Positions 25,138 to 34,823 of a DNA stretch of 64,000 nt are shown piece by piece. Under the pieces are notes generated by a model that saw nothing but the letters and a program-made list of their open reading frames with translations, ran no database searches and was not told the DNA's origin. The stretch is from Holophagae bacterium (GTDB lineage: Bacteria; Acidobacteriota; Holophagae; Acanthopleuribacterales; Acanthopleuribacteraceae), in contig JAUIFE010000006.1 of NCBI GenBank assembly GCA_030429565.1, positions 186,001 to 250,000 on the forward strand, given 5' to 3'. The first letter of the stretch is position 1. The number at the start of each line of letters is the position of its first letter. Both the position numbers and the translations under genes were made by a program.

Positions 25138-27738
25138 TTAGCTCCACTCAAGGGCAAACTCGTTGTCGTCGTCCATCGAAACTAACAGGTTTTTCTTGAG
25201 TTCGCCTTCCGACATGAGTTGACGCAGAATTGATTCGGCCGTCAGTGGCAGCAACTCGGCGTTGATGATTTTGTCGATGTTACGCGCACCCGCTTCAACC
25301 AAGCGGCAGCGGTCGCTGATCCCTTGGATGACGTCGCTGGCGACGTTGACCGTGACGCCGTGGTTTTCCATCAGGCGCTTGGCTACTTTACGCAACTTCA
25401 AGCCGACAATTTTCTTCATAACCTTTTCGCTGATGGGGAAGTACGGAATAACCGTCATCCGCGCGACCAACGCCGGCTTCAGGAACTGGTTCAAGTGGGG
25501 ACGAATCGACTCAAGCAAGTCGTTGACGTCCGGCCACTCTTCGTCGGCGCACATCTCTTCAATGACGGAGGAACCCAGGTTACTGGTCATCATAATGATC
25601 GTGTTTTTGAAGTCGATAATGCGACCTTCGCCGTCGGCACAGTGGCCTTTGTCGAAGACCTGGTAGAACAGGTTCATGACGTCGGGGTGACCCTTTTCCA
25701 CCTCATCGAGCAAGACGACCGAGTAGGGACGTTGGCGGACTGCTTCCGTCAAGACACCGCCCTCGCCGTAACCGACGTAACCGGGAGGTGAGCCGATCAA
25801 ACGCGACAAGGTGTGTTTCTCTTGGTATTCCGACATGTTGATTTGGATGACGAACCGTTCGCCGCCGAACAAGGTGTCGGCCAGCGTCAGGGCCATTTCC
25901 GTTTTACCGGTACCGGAGGGGCCGACGCACAGGAAGCAACCAATCGGGGTATCCGGGTTGTTGACCTTGGCTTTGGAGGACTTGATGGCGCTGGCGATCC
26001 GTTCGGCCGCAAAGTCCTGGCCCATCACGCGTTTTTTGAGGGATTTGTCGACTTCCAAAACGTTGGCCAACTCGTCGCTGACCATTTTGCCGACCGGAAT
26101 ACCGGTCCATTGGCTGACGATTTGGGAAACCGTGACCGGTGTGACCTGGAACTCGACCATCGGACTGTCGCCCTGCAGCGCTTCCAGTTCGCGAATCTTT
26201 TCGTTGCGGGCGGCGCCATGCTCGGCATCTTCCTTGCCCTCTTTGCGCGCCTCGATCATTTGCTGGTCAATCTCAAGGATGGCTTCCACCATCTGCTTTT
26301 CTTTTTCCCAGCGTTCGTGGAAGGTGGCGAAGGCCGCTTCTTTGGCCGCCAGTTTCTCGCGCAGTTCGGGCAGCACTTCAATCGACTTACCCGTCAGCTT
26401 CTCTTCTTTTTCTTTTTGCTCGATTTCGCCCTTCAACAGGTGAATGCCGTTTTCTTGCTGGGTCAGCTCGTAAGGCTGGCTGTTGAGTGACATGCGCACC
26501 CGTGCGCAGGCCGTATCGAGCAGGTCGATGCCTTTGTCCGGCAATTGACGGCCGGAAATGTAGCGGTCGGCCAACTGGGCCGCCGCTTCGATGGCGGAAT
26601 CGAGCACTTCGACATTGTGGTGCTCTTGGTATTTGTCTTTGAGGCCGCGCAACATGCTGGTGGCGACGTCGGCACTGGGCTCATCGACCTTCACGACTTG
26701 GAAGCGGCGTTCCAAGGCGGCGTCTTTTTCGATGTACTTCTTGTACTCGGACCAAGTCGTGGCGGCAATCGTGCGCAGTTTGCCACGTGCCAAAGCCGGT
26801 TTGAGCAAGTTGGCCGCGTCACCCGCGCCCGCTTGGCCGCCCGCACCAATCAAGTTGTGGGCTTCGTCGATGAACAAAATGACCGGGGTCGACGAGTTTT
26901 GCACCGCTTCGATAACACTTTTTACGCGTTCTTCGAATTCACCTTTCATGCTGGCGCCGGCTTTCAGGATGCCCAAGTCGAGCGTGCGAATTTGTACCTT
27001 TTCTAAGACCGGTGGCGCCTTGCCTTCGGCAATCAATAACGCCAAACCTTCCACAATGGCTGATTTACCGACGCCTGGCTCGCCCACCAGGATGGGGTTG
27101 TTTTTGCGGCGGCGTGACAAGATGTCGACAACTTGGTAAATCTCGGCGTCGCGACCGATGACCGGGTCCACTTCGCCGTTTTTGGCCAACTCCACCACGT
27201 TGACGGTGAAGGCTTCCAGGGCTTCGTTGCCCTCGACTTCGGCCGCGTCCGGCGAGCGGCGCTCGACCTCTTCACTGCCGACCGTCAGTTCGTTGAGTTG
27301 GTGGACCAGTTGTTGCTCGGGTAAACGCTCCAGGAATCGGAAACGCGAGCCGGCGATCCAGTTTTGATCGCGTAACAGGGCGATCATCATGTGGGAGGAG
27401 CGAATCCGGCCCTCACCACGCTCCAAGTTGGCAAAGTTCCAGGCACCTGCAAAGCTTTCCAGCAGGATCGAGGAGAACTTGGGTTTGGCGTGGTTGCCGG
27501 TCTTCAACAAATTCAAGCTGTCCTCAATTTCGCGGCGCGCGTCGTCGAGGTTAATGCTCTGCTTGGTAAACAAAATCGAAAGGTCGGATTTCGGTTGATC
27601 GAGGAGCTTGAGCAGCACGTGATCGACTGAAATTTCAAAATGTGTGCGTTGAATGCAGGTTCCTGCAGCGGACTCCAACGCTTTGGTCATATTTTTGTTG
27701 AGTTTCCCCATCAAAGCTTTGATTTGGCTTGCATCCAT
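25138..27738 (-). CDS. tssH: Type VI sheath-recycling ATPase ClpV (TssH)
   Basis: Clp/Hsp100 AAA+ unfoldase that disassembles contracted TssB/TssC sheaths in the cytosol. 866 residues: N-terminal Clp domain (about 1-155) with the ClpV-type helix, first AAA+ with GEPGVGKSA and Walker B ILFIDEAHNLIGAGG, a middle coiled coil (about 420-540), second AAA+ with GPSGTGKTE and VVLLDEVEKGHPDV. The GAGGQAGAGDAANLLKPALARG stretch is typical of ClpV, shown here in part as GDAANLLKPALARG. It starts 3 bases after the second tssC gene, so the two are coupled. Confidence 0.96.
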   Translation of the reverse strand: MDASQIKALMGKLNKNMTKALESAAGTCIQRTHFEISVDHVLLKLLDQPKSDLSILFTKQSINLDDARREIEDSLNLLKTGNHAKPKFSSILLESFAGAWNFANLERGEGRIRSSHMMIALLRDQNWIAGSRFRFLERLPEQQLVHQLNELTVGSEEVERRSPDAAEVEGNEALEAFTVNVVELAKNGEVDPVIGRDAEIYQVVDILSRRRKNNPILVGEPGVGKSAIVEGLALLIAEGKAPPVLEKVQIRTLDLGILKAGASMKGEFEERVKSVIEAVQNSSTPVILFIDEAHNLIGAGGQAGAGDAANLLKPALARGKLRTIAATTWSEYKKYIEKDAALERRFQVVKVDEPSADVATSMLRGLKDKYQEHHNVEVLDSAIEAAAQLADRYISGRQLPDKGIDLLDTACARVRMSLNSQPYELTQQENGIHLLKGEIEQKEKEEKLTGKSIEVLPELREKLAAKEAAFATFHERWEKEKQMVEAILEIDQQMIEARKEGKEDAEHGAARNEKIRELEALQGDSPMVEFQVTPVTVSQIVSQWTGIPVGKMVSDELANVLEVDKSLKKRVMGQDFAAERIASAIKSSKAKVNNPDTPIGCFLCVGPSGTGKTEMALTLADTLFGGERFVIQINMSEYQEKHTLSRLIGSPPGYVGYGEGGVLTEAVRQRPYSVVLLDEVEKGHPDVMNLFYQVFDKGHCADGEGRIIDFKNTIIMMTSNLGSSVIEEMCADEEWPDVNDLLESIRPHLNQFLKPALVARMTVIPYFPISEKVMKKIVGLKLRKVAKRLMENHGVTVNVASDVIQGISDRCRLVEAGARNIDKIINAELLPLTAESILRQLMSEGELKKNLLVSMDDDNEFALEWS

Positions 27739-27741
27739 TGG

Positions 27742-29670
27742 TTACTGCTCCTTCTCCCGTGGCATTTTAGAGATAAGCGTTAATTCGGCGTTAACACCCT
27801 CGAGTTGAAGGTGCGGTTGTACGACGAGTTTGGCGCGGTAGAATCCTGGGCTACTCGGATCTTCGGTAACACGGACCATGCCGTCCCGCAACGGGTACAT
27901 CGACCGAAGTTGGACTTCCGGGTTCGGCATTTTCGTGATCAATCCTTTCAACCAACCGTTAATTTCGCGTTCCAGTTCCAGTGCCTCTTTGGTGGTACCG
28001 ATGTTTTCGCGCTGGATCACCTTGGTGAAGTGCGCCAAACGGCAGACCAGAAACAGATAGGCCATACTGGCGGCAATGCGGTCAAAGGTCGACTCGCCAC
28101 CGGTTTTGCGTTCCGCCTTCTGGAGGGACGGGGCCGAGAAGAGGCAGACGCGGTCCCATTCCTTGTAGTAGGTGAAGGGAATGAAACCCTGACCCGCAAT
28201 TTCGTGTTCGTTTTGGTCGGAAATACTGACTTCCAAGGGGATATCGCGGGTGGTGAAACCCTTGGTACCCATGTCGGCGGGGACAATGTCGCCGACCAAG
28301 CCGCCGGTCCGTGGGCCGCGAATGTAGATGCACCAGCCGTGACGGAGGAATGAGTGAATCAGCACCAACCCAAAGGCGTAGGTGGCTGGAATCCAGCCGT
28401 GCATGCTGTCGCGTAGGAACCAGTGGCGGCAGTACAGCGGCGGCAGGTTGGTGCGCCGTTTGTGGAGCTTTATGTTCGGCAAGGTCAGCGCCATGTAACG
28501 CGTGTCCTCCGCCTCGCGGAAGGAACGCCATTTGGTGAATTCGCCGCCGTTAAAGTGGAGGCGGAAGTCGGTAATCTCCTCGATGTCGCGGATGCTGCGT
28601 TTGCTGAACAAACCCGCGCCCGCGTTGCCGACGGCTGGACAGTGGCAACTGGCGGCAACCATCGAGATCATTTTCATGAGGCGCAGATCCATCGATTTGT
28701 GGGTGAACTCATAATGCATGAGGATGGCGCTAAACGGTTTGCCACCGGCCTGATCGTATTCGTTTTTGTACAGGTGAAAAAAGAGCCCGGATTCACTGGG
28801 GTCGGGGCTGTCGTCGAAATCGTCCATCAGGTCGTCTTTACTGATATCGAGGATTTCGATTTCGCAGTCGCTGCGGCCCATCGATTTCTCACACAACAGA
28901 TGCACACCCAGCCAGCAGGATTGCATATGCAGAAATTTCTTGTGCGCCATGATCTCCGCGAGTTGCGCCGCCACCAGTTCGTTGATTTTACAAACGGCTT
29001 GATCGAGTGCAATGCGTAAGGCGCGTTCCCATTGGGGTGTGCCGTAGGCCGGGCCGCTTGGCTCGGGTTCGGGTTCGGATTCCGGGTCGTTTTCGGGGGG
29101 CGCTCCCGCTTCGGATTCCGCTTCTGCTTCAGCTTCAAATACCGGGGTTGGGTCTGTTTCGGGTGCGGGCACGGAGGGTTCTTCAGCCGCCGACGCTTGC
29201 GGGGTTTCGGGCGCGCTTGCGGGTGTTGACGGTTGGGCCGCCGGTGCCGCGTTGAGCGCAGCATCCAGCGCGTTTTCATCAAAGGGTCGGCCCAAAGCGT
29301 CCGGGTCAAACGGCACGTCGGCCGCTGCGCTTGACGGGGTCTCGCTTAGGGCGGCATCGCTTGTCGCGCTATCACTTGACGCGCCATCTTCCATGGTCGC
29401 GTCCATGTCATCTAACAAATCCAGCATTTTCGGCGTATCCTCAGCGGCAGGGTCGCTGCTGGTAGGTGACGTTGCCGCTGCAGGGGTTGCTGTCGCGCCT
29501 TCTTTTTCTAATAAAGCGCGGAAATCATCTTCCGACATATTGGTTGTCAAAGTATCGCTGTGGGCTTCCTCTATCGCCCCGTCAAACACGGGTAACGGCG
29601 CGGTTTTGTCGACCGGGATCGCTTTGCCGTCGCGGGCACCTTTGGTTTTATTGGTGTCCTTAGTGCTCAT
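27742..29670 (-). CDS. Second TssC-like sheath protein with long disordered N-terminus
   Basis: 642 residues. Residues 1 to about 207 are low-complexity, rich in Ala, Pro, Ser, Glu and Asp, with no predicted fold. The rest parallels TssC at 32755 throughout: ILDISKDDLMDDFDDSP, FFHLYKNEYDQAGGKPFSAIL, EFTKWRSFREAEDTRYMALTLP, WCIYIRGPRTGGLVGD, KVIQRENIGTTKE and LISKMP. Its motifs diverge moderately (CWLGVHLL for AWRGLKYLV). It overlaps tssE by 11 bases and sits 3 bases before clpV, so it belongs to the operon. Whether it enters the sheath, caps it or regulates it cannot be told from sequence. Confidence 0.88.
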   Translation of the reverse strand: MSTKDTNKTKGARDGKAIPVDKTAPLPVFDGAIEEAHSDTLTTNMSEDDFRALLEKEGATATPAAATSPTSSDPAAEDTPKMLDLLDDMDATMEDGASSDSATSDAALSETPSSAAADVPFDPDALGRPFDENALDAALNAAPAAQPSTPASAPETPQASAAEEPSVPAPETDPTPVFEAEAEAESEAGAPPENDPESEPEPEPSGPAYGTPQWERALRIALDQAVCKINELVAAQLAEIMAHKKFLHMQSCWLGVHLLCEKSMGRSDCEIEILDISKDDLMDDFDDSPDPSESGLFFHLYKNEYDQAGGKPFSAILMHYEFTHKSMDLRLMKMISMVAASCHCPAVGNAGAGLFSKRSIRDIEEITDFRLHFNGGEFTKWRSFREAEDTRYMALTLPNIKLHKRRTNLPPLYCRHWFLRDSMHGWIPATYAFGLVLIHSFLRHGWCIYIRGPRTGGLVGDIVPADMGTKGFTTRDIPLEVSISDQNEHEIAGQGFIPFTYYKEWDRVCLFSAPSLQKAERKTGGESTFDRIAASMAYLFLVCRLAHFTKVIQRENIGTTKEALELEREINGWLKGLITKMPNPEVQLRSMYPLRDGMVRVTEDPSSPGFYRAKLVVQPHLQLEGVNAELTLISKMPREKEQ

Positions 29671-30067
29671 AAGGGTTCACCACCGAGGTTTCCGCGCTGC
29701 CGTCGCGCATCACATTGGTTTGGAAGGTTAATTGAGAGACGCGGCCGTCTTCGTGGACTTCGCCGGTGATTTTGAAGGTCGCACGGAACGTGGTTTCCGA
29801 GGTGCCCGCCAGTTTGACCTCTACCTTGGCCAAACGCGGTTCGTACTTCTCAACGGTGCGTTTGATTTCGCTGCCCAGGTGTTCCAACGACTGCGGCAGC
29901 GAGTAGTACACATAGTGAATGTCGGGCAAGCCAAAATCGGGAATGTGGGCCGTCATACCCTTGCGGTTGTTGAGCAGCAAACCCAAATGTTCTTGGATCG
30001 ATTCAGCCAGACCACGATGACGGGCCTCGCCGCCCGCGATCACATCCATAAAGTAGTGGTCTCTCAT
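29660..30067 (-). CDS. tssE: Type VI baseplate protein TssE (gp25-like)
   Basis: Baseplate wedge protein related to phage T4 gp25. 135 residues. Seen: RGLAESIQEHLGLLLNNRKG, PDFGLPDIH, and the gp25 core YEPRLAKVEVKL containing the conserved Glu-Pro-Arg. GGGAGG lies upstream of the ATG, whose first bases overlap the tssG stop (ATGA). Its end overlaps the second tssC gene by 11 bases. Confidence 0.94.
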   Translation of the reverse strand: MRDHYFMDVIAGGEARHRGLAESIQEHLGLLLNNRKGMTAHIPDFGLPDIHYVYYSLPQSLEHLGSEIKRTVEKYEPRLAKVEVKLAGTSETTFRATFKITGEVHEDGRVSQLTFQTNVMRDGSAETSVVNPYEH

Positions 30068-30990
30068 CGATCCAGACCTCCCGTCTCAATTAAGGCGTTT
30101 TGACGCATTGGCAGACAATGAACCCAAATATCGCGTCCGACGGAACGCTCGCCCAGGGACCATTGCGGAATTTCGTCGGCCCGCAACTCGAGACTCATCT
30201 TGCAGTCCCATTGACCTTGCGTGTAGTTGTGGACCATTTGCTGCATCAGGCGACGCAGACTGCCGTTGGGTAAAAGTTGTGTGTAATCATCATAGTGGAG
30301 ATTCTTGACATTTATTTGGAAAGTTCCGCTGAGATCCTTAATTTTTGAGCCCACCAGGAAGTTGCCCTCGCGGCCGATGCGCAGACTTTTGCCCATCACC
30401 GCGAACTGATCTTCGGGAATGCGGCGGTATTGCGCCACGTAGGTCTCTAATTCGATTTCCAACCCAGGGAAAAACGAATCCAAAATGGATTGCAGGCCGA
30501 GAATGGTGCGCGAACCCTGGCGGTACAGATACATCTGGTGCCAGCGCAGGCCGTGCATGTAATCCTGACGGTGACCGGCAAGCACACCCGAGAGTCGGTC
30601 GAGAATGATCTGCTGGCGTTGGGTGTAGTCGTTGCGGGGCCGCAAGGTGTCTTCGTTGAAAAAGTGGTAACTTTGCCAAATGTGGATTAACAAGCGGAAG
30701 TAACGCTGGTTAAAGATGTCCATAAAATGGCGCATGGCCTGATTGTCTTCCGCCAATTGGATCATTTGGTCGGTGAAGTAATCAGGTAAGGCGCCGTAGC
30801 GACCGTACAAGCCGAAATGGGCGACCTCAAAGACGCGGTCGCCGAAATCGGTGAATTCTTCAATGGGCGTCACCCAGTCGTCGGCATAACCGCGTTTGAC
30901 CGGTTGGGTCAAACGGATGGTTTTACCGTCGTCCTGGGCTTGTTTCGCAATACACCGCAGCTCATGCAGCAGCAGCGTCAGTTCTTTCAT
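30064..30990 (-). CDS. tssG: Type VI baseplate protein TssG
   Basis: Baseplate wedge subunit working with TssF and TssE. 308 residues, usual length. Seen: the family region FGLYGRYGALPDYFTDQM, then DIFNQRYFRLLIHIW and the C-terminal LRADEIPQWSLGE. No membrane span or signal peptide, as expected for a cytosolic wedge. It starts 6 bases after the tssF stop and ends inside the tssE start codon. Confidence 0.94.
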   Translation of the reverse strand: MKELTLLLHELRCIAKQAQDDGKTIRLTQPVKRGYADDWVTPIEEFTDFGDRVFEVAHFGLYGRYGALPDYFTDQMIQLAEDNQAMRHFMDIFNQRYFRLLIHIWQSYHFFNEDTLRPRNDYTQRQQIILDRLSGVLAGHRQDYMHGLRWHQMYLYRQGSRTILGLQSILDSFFPGLEIELETYVAQYRRIPEDQFAVMGKSLRIGREGNFLVGSKIKDLSGTFQINVKNLHYDDYTQLLPNGSLRRLMQQMVHNYTQGQWDCKMSLELRADEIPQWSLGERSVGRDIWVHCLPMRQNALIETGGLDR

Positions 30991-30996
30991 GAGGAA

Positions 30997-32727
30997 TTAC
31001 CCCCAGGCGGTCCAACTAAAGGTGTTTTTGGTCGTCGATTCAGTCATCACCAGCTTGAAGAAACTGTTAATAGGACAATAACCTTTGAGGAAGTGCCCAA
31101 AGACGCGTGTGAATAGCGCGATGTCGCCCACCGCCGGGAAATAAGAGCTATCTGCCATTAAATCAACGCGTTGTCCCAAAATAACACAGCCTTGGCGCAC
31201 CATGTAGTCGCGGTCGAGGCGGATCTCGTGAATACCCTGAATCTTGCGGGTCCCCGATTCACTTTTGCCGTAGTTGTACATGGTGAACAGGGCGCGCAAG
31301 GCGTCCAAATCCGAAAGTTCCGTGTAATCCAGGGCAAGGTGTGCGAGAAAGTCCCACTCGTGGATGCTGTGAAGCGGCGGCCAAAATGCTTGTGAGGCCG
31401 GCGCGATATTGCGGACCGAAATCGTTTCGGGGATCTTGTTGCTGATCCGGTTGAGTTGGTCCATTTTCAGTTTTTGGGCGTGGTGACGGTTGGTGCATTT
31501 GGCGCGAACCGAAATCACTTGGTTCTGCAGCGCACCGGGCCCGTCGTGGTCCATGTCGATGAAACGCAAGAAGAAATCCCAACCGCGTTCGATGGCTTTG
31601 TCGCGGCGGTGCATGTAAAACCATTGTTTGGGGTTTTTAAGCGTTTTGACGCCGAAATGGTAGTAGGGCCGGACCACTTCTTGGTCCTGTTCAAAGCTGG
31701 CCACCACCTCTTCGGCGCTGTGTACCTCGATGTCGTCGCGCTCCGAATCGGGAATGACCGGGAATTCGGGGCGCAAGTTGTCAATGCGAAAGGGTTCGCA
31801 ATCGAGAGTGTAGAGGTTCTGGGCGACACAGGCGTGCAAACGAATGTTTTTGGTTTCAATAACGATCCCGGTCGCAAACGGGCGCTTGAAACGAAAATCG
31901 ATTTGGACGGTGGTCAGATCCTCTTGGATGCTGAGTATTTTCTGTAAACCTTCGATGCGGAAAAAGAAGAAGCGGTAGGGATAGAGGAAGTAATCGCGCA
32001 GAAGGTGGAGTTGGCCGAGTCGGCCTTTTTCGCTGATTTGATAGTCGTGTTCGCCGTCAAAGCCGGTCCACACTAGTTTTAAAGCCCCTGGTGGTACGCC
32101 GATCCCTTTGAGGGTGATGGCTTCGAGGTTTTCGGCAAACTGGAGAAAGAGTTCATACATGGTCGACGGATCGCCGTAGATGCCGAACTCGAGTTTGTCC
32201 CAATCGCACGCGGTGGCATCGGTGCCGGCGTGAACTTGCAGTTCGAGACTACGGGTGTAGTCGCCGGGTGCATCGGGATCCACCCACAGTTGTTTGATCT
32301 CCAGGGGTTGCACCCATAGATCCCAACAGGTGGTGAACGTATAACGTTCGCCGCGTGGGCCCAGCCCATTGGCATAAAGCTCGGTGCCCCGTGGTATGAG
32401 AACGGGTTTGTCGAGCATGCTTTGTTGCGGTGTAAACTCTACAATGGTCCGTGCTGGTTGCGGTTGTAAATATTGTGGGTAAATCAGTTCGAAGAGGGAA
32501 TGAACCAGCTCTGGATACTGTGCGTTCAGGAAGCGATTGAGTTTTCCGGTAAGGAAGGCGAAGGACTCGATGATCCGTTCGGCGTGGGGATCGCGAACTC
32601 CCGAATCACGTGCGTGTAATCCGAGAGTCCGCGCAATTTCCGGAAAGCGCTTGGCAAAAATGCCGGCTTCCTGATCGAGGTAACGCAGCTCCTCCTCGTA
32701 GTAGACCCGGTCATCGCGGGAAACCAT
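30997..32727 (-). CDS. tssF: Type VI baseplate protein TssF
   Basis: Large baseplate wedge subunit. 576 residues, usual length. N-terminal family motifs are clear: YYEEELRYLDQEAGIFAKRFPEIA, DPHAERIIESFAFLTGKL and LVHSLFELIYPQYLQPQP, given here in fragments (YYEEELRYL, DPHAERIIESFAFL, LIYPQYLQP). It follows tssC by 27 bases and is followed directly by tssG. Confidence 0.95.
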   Translation of the reverse strand: MVSRDDRVYYEEELRYLDQEAGIFAKRFPEIARTLGLHARDSGVRDPHAERIIESFAFLTGKLNRFLNAQYPELVHSLFELIYPQYLQPQPARTIVEFTPQQSMLDKPVLIPRGTELYANGLGPRGERYTFTTCWDLWVQPLEIKQLWVDPDAPGDYTRSLELQVHAGTDATACDWDKLEFGIYGDPSTMYELFLQFAENLEAITLKGIGVPPGALKLVWTGFDGEHDYQISEKGRLGQLHLLRDYFLYPYRFFFFRIEGLQKILSIQEDLTTVQIDFRFKRPFATGIVIETKNIRLHACVAQNLYTLDCEPFRIDNLRPEFPVIPDSERDDIEVHSAEEVVASFEQDQEVVRPYYHFGVKTLKNPKQWFYMHRRDKAIERGWDFFLRFIDMDHDGPGALQNQVISVRAKCTNRHHAQKLKMDQLNRISNKIPETISVRNIAPASQAFWPPLHSIHEWDFLAHLALDYTELSDLDALRALFTMYNYGKSESGTRKIQGIHEIRLDRDYMVRQGCVILGQRVDLMADSSYFPAVGDIALFTRVFGHFLKGYCPINSFFKLVMTESTTKNTFSWTAWG

Positions 32728-32754
32728 GGAGATGAGACCTCGTCAGTGCGTTTT

Positions 32755-34269
32755 TTACTCGCCTTTACCGGCAGGCATTTTGGAGACCAAGGAAAGGTCG
32801 ACGGCCATGCCTTCCATTTGGAAGTGAGGGCGAATGAACATTTCCACGTTGTACCAGCCTGGTGATTCCTCGATGTCGGAAACGATAATTTTCGCGTCCT
32901 TGAGGGGACGACGAGCCTTGAGGTTTGCGTCGGGGAATTCCATTTTGGTAACCAGCTTTTGGATCCACTCGTCCAGTTCCTTCTGCAAATCGGCTTTTTC
33001 TTTGGAAGAACCGATGTTTTCACGCTGAATGACTTTCAGGTAGTGAGACAGGCGCGAGGCCAGGAACATGTAGGGCAAGTTGGCGGCGAGCTTGGCGTTG
33101 GCGGTCGCTTCGGCGGTGGAGTACTTCTTGGGGCGCTGGGTTGATTGGGCCGAGAAGAAACAGGCGTAGTCGCTGTTTTTGTAGAAGGTCAACGGCATGA
33201 AGCCGCTTTCGGCGAGTTCCAATTCAACGCGGTCGGAGATGGTGACCTCGGTGGGGATTTTGGATTTCAATTCCCCTTGATCTTCGTAGTGGAAGATCGG
33301 CAGGTCTTCAACAAGGCCGCCGGCCTGCGGACCGCGGATGTTGACACACCAACCATTGCGGCCGAAGCTGTCGGTGAGACGGCTGGCAAACGCGATGGAG
33401 GCGTTGCCCCACAAGAACTTGTTGTGTTCTTCACCACTGACGGTTTCGTGGAATTCGAAATCGCGCATGGTGTGGTTACCGGGGTGGTAGGGTTCGCGCA
33501 GCAAGAATTTGGGGTAGGTCAAACCGAGGTAACGCGAGTCTTCGCTGTCGCGGAAGGAGCGCCACTTGGTGTATTCCTGCTGTTCGAACAGCTCTTCGAA
33601 GTCCTTGACCTTGTGCAGGTCGGTCGCTTCTTTGACACCGAACATGGCGTCGTCGGCGGCCGCAATGAAAGGCGCGTGGCAACCGGCGGAGACGTGGCTG
33701 AGGTTTTTCATCATGGCGACGTCTTTGCTGGACTGGTCGAAGAAGTAGTTGCCGATCACAGAGGCGATCGGTTGACCACCGGCCTGATCGTACTCTTGCT
33801 TGTAGATGTGGTGGAACAAACCGGACTGGAGCAGTTCCGGCGCGTCCTCGAGGTCGCTGCGCAAATCTTCTTTGCTCACGTTGAGCACTTCGATTTTGAT
33901 GTTGGCGCGGAAGTTGGTGCGGTCGACCAAGTACTTCAGACCGCGCCAGGCCGACTCGAGTTCTTGCAGCTTGGGGTGGTGCAGGATTTCGCTGACCTGC
34001 TCACTCAATTTGGCGTCGAGGCTCGAGATAACGGAGTCGATCATGGGCTTGTCGAGTTTGTCGAGCTTCTGACCGTCACGTGTCAATTCGGAAATCAAGT
34101 GGTTGATGGCCGTGGCCAACTTGGAACCAGCGTCCTCACCCGCGGTCGACTTTGGGTGCGGCGTGCTAGGGGCGGAAAGATCGACTTTACCCAGCAGGCT
34201 GTCGAGAAGGGAGAGTTCGCCCGCCGCTTCGCTTGCTTGGCCTTCGGCTTGATTCTCAGGGGTCGTCAT
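32755..34269 (-). CDS. tssC: Type VI sheath large subunit TssC (VipB)
   Basis: Contractile sheath subunit that forms a helical tube with TssB and is recycled by ClpV. 504 residues, usual length. Seen: LESAWRGLKYLV (about residue 105), LFHHIYKQEYDQAGG, EYTKWRSFRDSEDSRYLGL, GWCVNIRGPQAGGLVEDLP, SHYLKVIQRENIGSS and LVSKMP near the C-terminus. AAGGAGA lies 7-8 bases before the ATG. It follows tssB by 32 bases. Confidence 0.97.
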   Translation of the reverse strand: MTTPENQAEGQASEAAGELSLLDSLLGKVDLSAPSTPHPKSTAGEDAGSKLATAINHLISELTRDGQKLDKLDKPMIDSVISSLDAKLSEQVSEILHHPKLQELESAWRGLKYLVDRTNFRANIKIEVLNVSKEDLRSDLEDAPELLQSGLFHHIYKQEYDQAGGQPIASVIGNYFFDQSSKDVAMMKNLSHVSAGCHAPFIAAADDAMFGVKEATDLHKVKDFEELFEQQEYTKWRSFRDSEDSRYLGLTYPKFLLREPYHPGNHTMRDFEFHETVSGEEHNKFLWGNASIAFASRLTDSFGRNGWCVNIRGPQAGGLVEDLPIFHYEDQGELKSKIPTEVTISDRVELELAESGFMPLTFYKNSDYACFFSAQSTQRPKKYSTAEATANAKLAANLPYMFLASRLSHYLKVIQRENIGSSKEKADLQKELDEWIQKLVTKMEFPDANLKARRPLKDAKIIVSDIEESPGWYNVEMFIRPHFQMEGMAVDLSLVSKMPAGKGE

Positions 34270-34301
34270 ATACCATTCTCCTTAAAAGCTATTCCCGTGG
34301 C

Positions 34302-34823
34302 TTACTGCTCGTCCTTGCTTGCTTCAAGCAAAGGTGCCAAAGCGTCGAGTTGACCGCGCAACGCTTCGATTTTCTCGGGATCGCCGACAATGCGGTTGAG
34401 TTCCTTGCGGAAATCGGAATTGTTGACCACGCGGCCTTTGAGGTCCATCAACAAGCGGCGTACTTCCAACAAAACGGCGGTTTCAGGAACCTGTTCGGCG
34501 ATTTTTTCGGGGTTGAAATCGTCCATGCTGGAAAATTTCAGGTCGACTTTCATTTCGTCGCCTTCTTCGCCGCTCAATTTGTTTTTGACGTTCAGGTTCA
34601 AACCCAGCTTTTGCTCTTTCATAACGGAAGCAAAATTGTTTTTGTTGACGGAGATCTTTTTGCGCTCTTCCAGCGGGGTGTCGTCGTCCCGCATGGTGTA
34701 ATCACCTAATAACAATAATTTCAAGGGGAGTTCGACTTCTTCTTTTGCGTCACCGACGTACTTGACATATTTAATATTTACCCGTGAAGCGGGGATTTCG
34801 TCTTGGTAGCTGCCCCGAGCCAT
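34302..34823 (-). CDS. tssB: Type VI sheath small subunit TssB (VipA)
   Basis: Sheath subunit that pairs with TssC. 173 residues from the ATG at 34823, chosen because GAGGAGG lies 7 bases upstream; an earlier ATG would add 22 poor residues. Seen: VELPLKLLLLGDYTMRDD, the basic loop, VDLKFSSMDDFNPEKIAEQVPE and LLEVRRLLMDLKGRV, all typical of VipA/TssB. It is the first gene of the minus arm. Confidence 0.96.
   Translation of the reverse strand: MARGSYQDEIPASRVNIKYVKYVGDAKEEVELPLKLLLLGDYTMRDDDTPLEERKKISVNKNNFASVMKEQKLGLNLNVKNKLSGEEGDEMKVDLKFSSMDDFNPEKIAEQVPETAVLLEVRRLLMDLKGRVVNNSDFRKELNRIVGDPEKIEALRGQLDALAPLLEASKDEQ

Noticed and set aside
33145..34353. 402-codon plus-strand open frame
   Set aside because: Antisense to tssC; a product of codon bias on the other strand.
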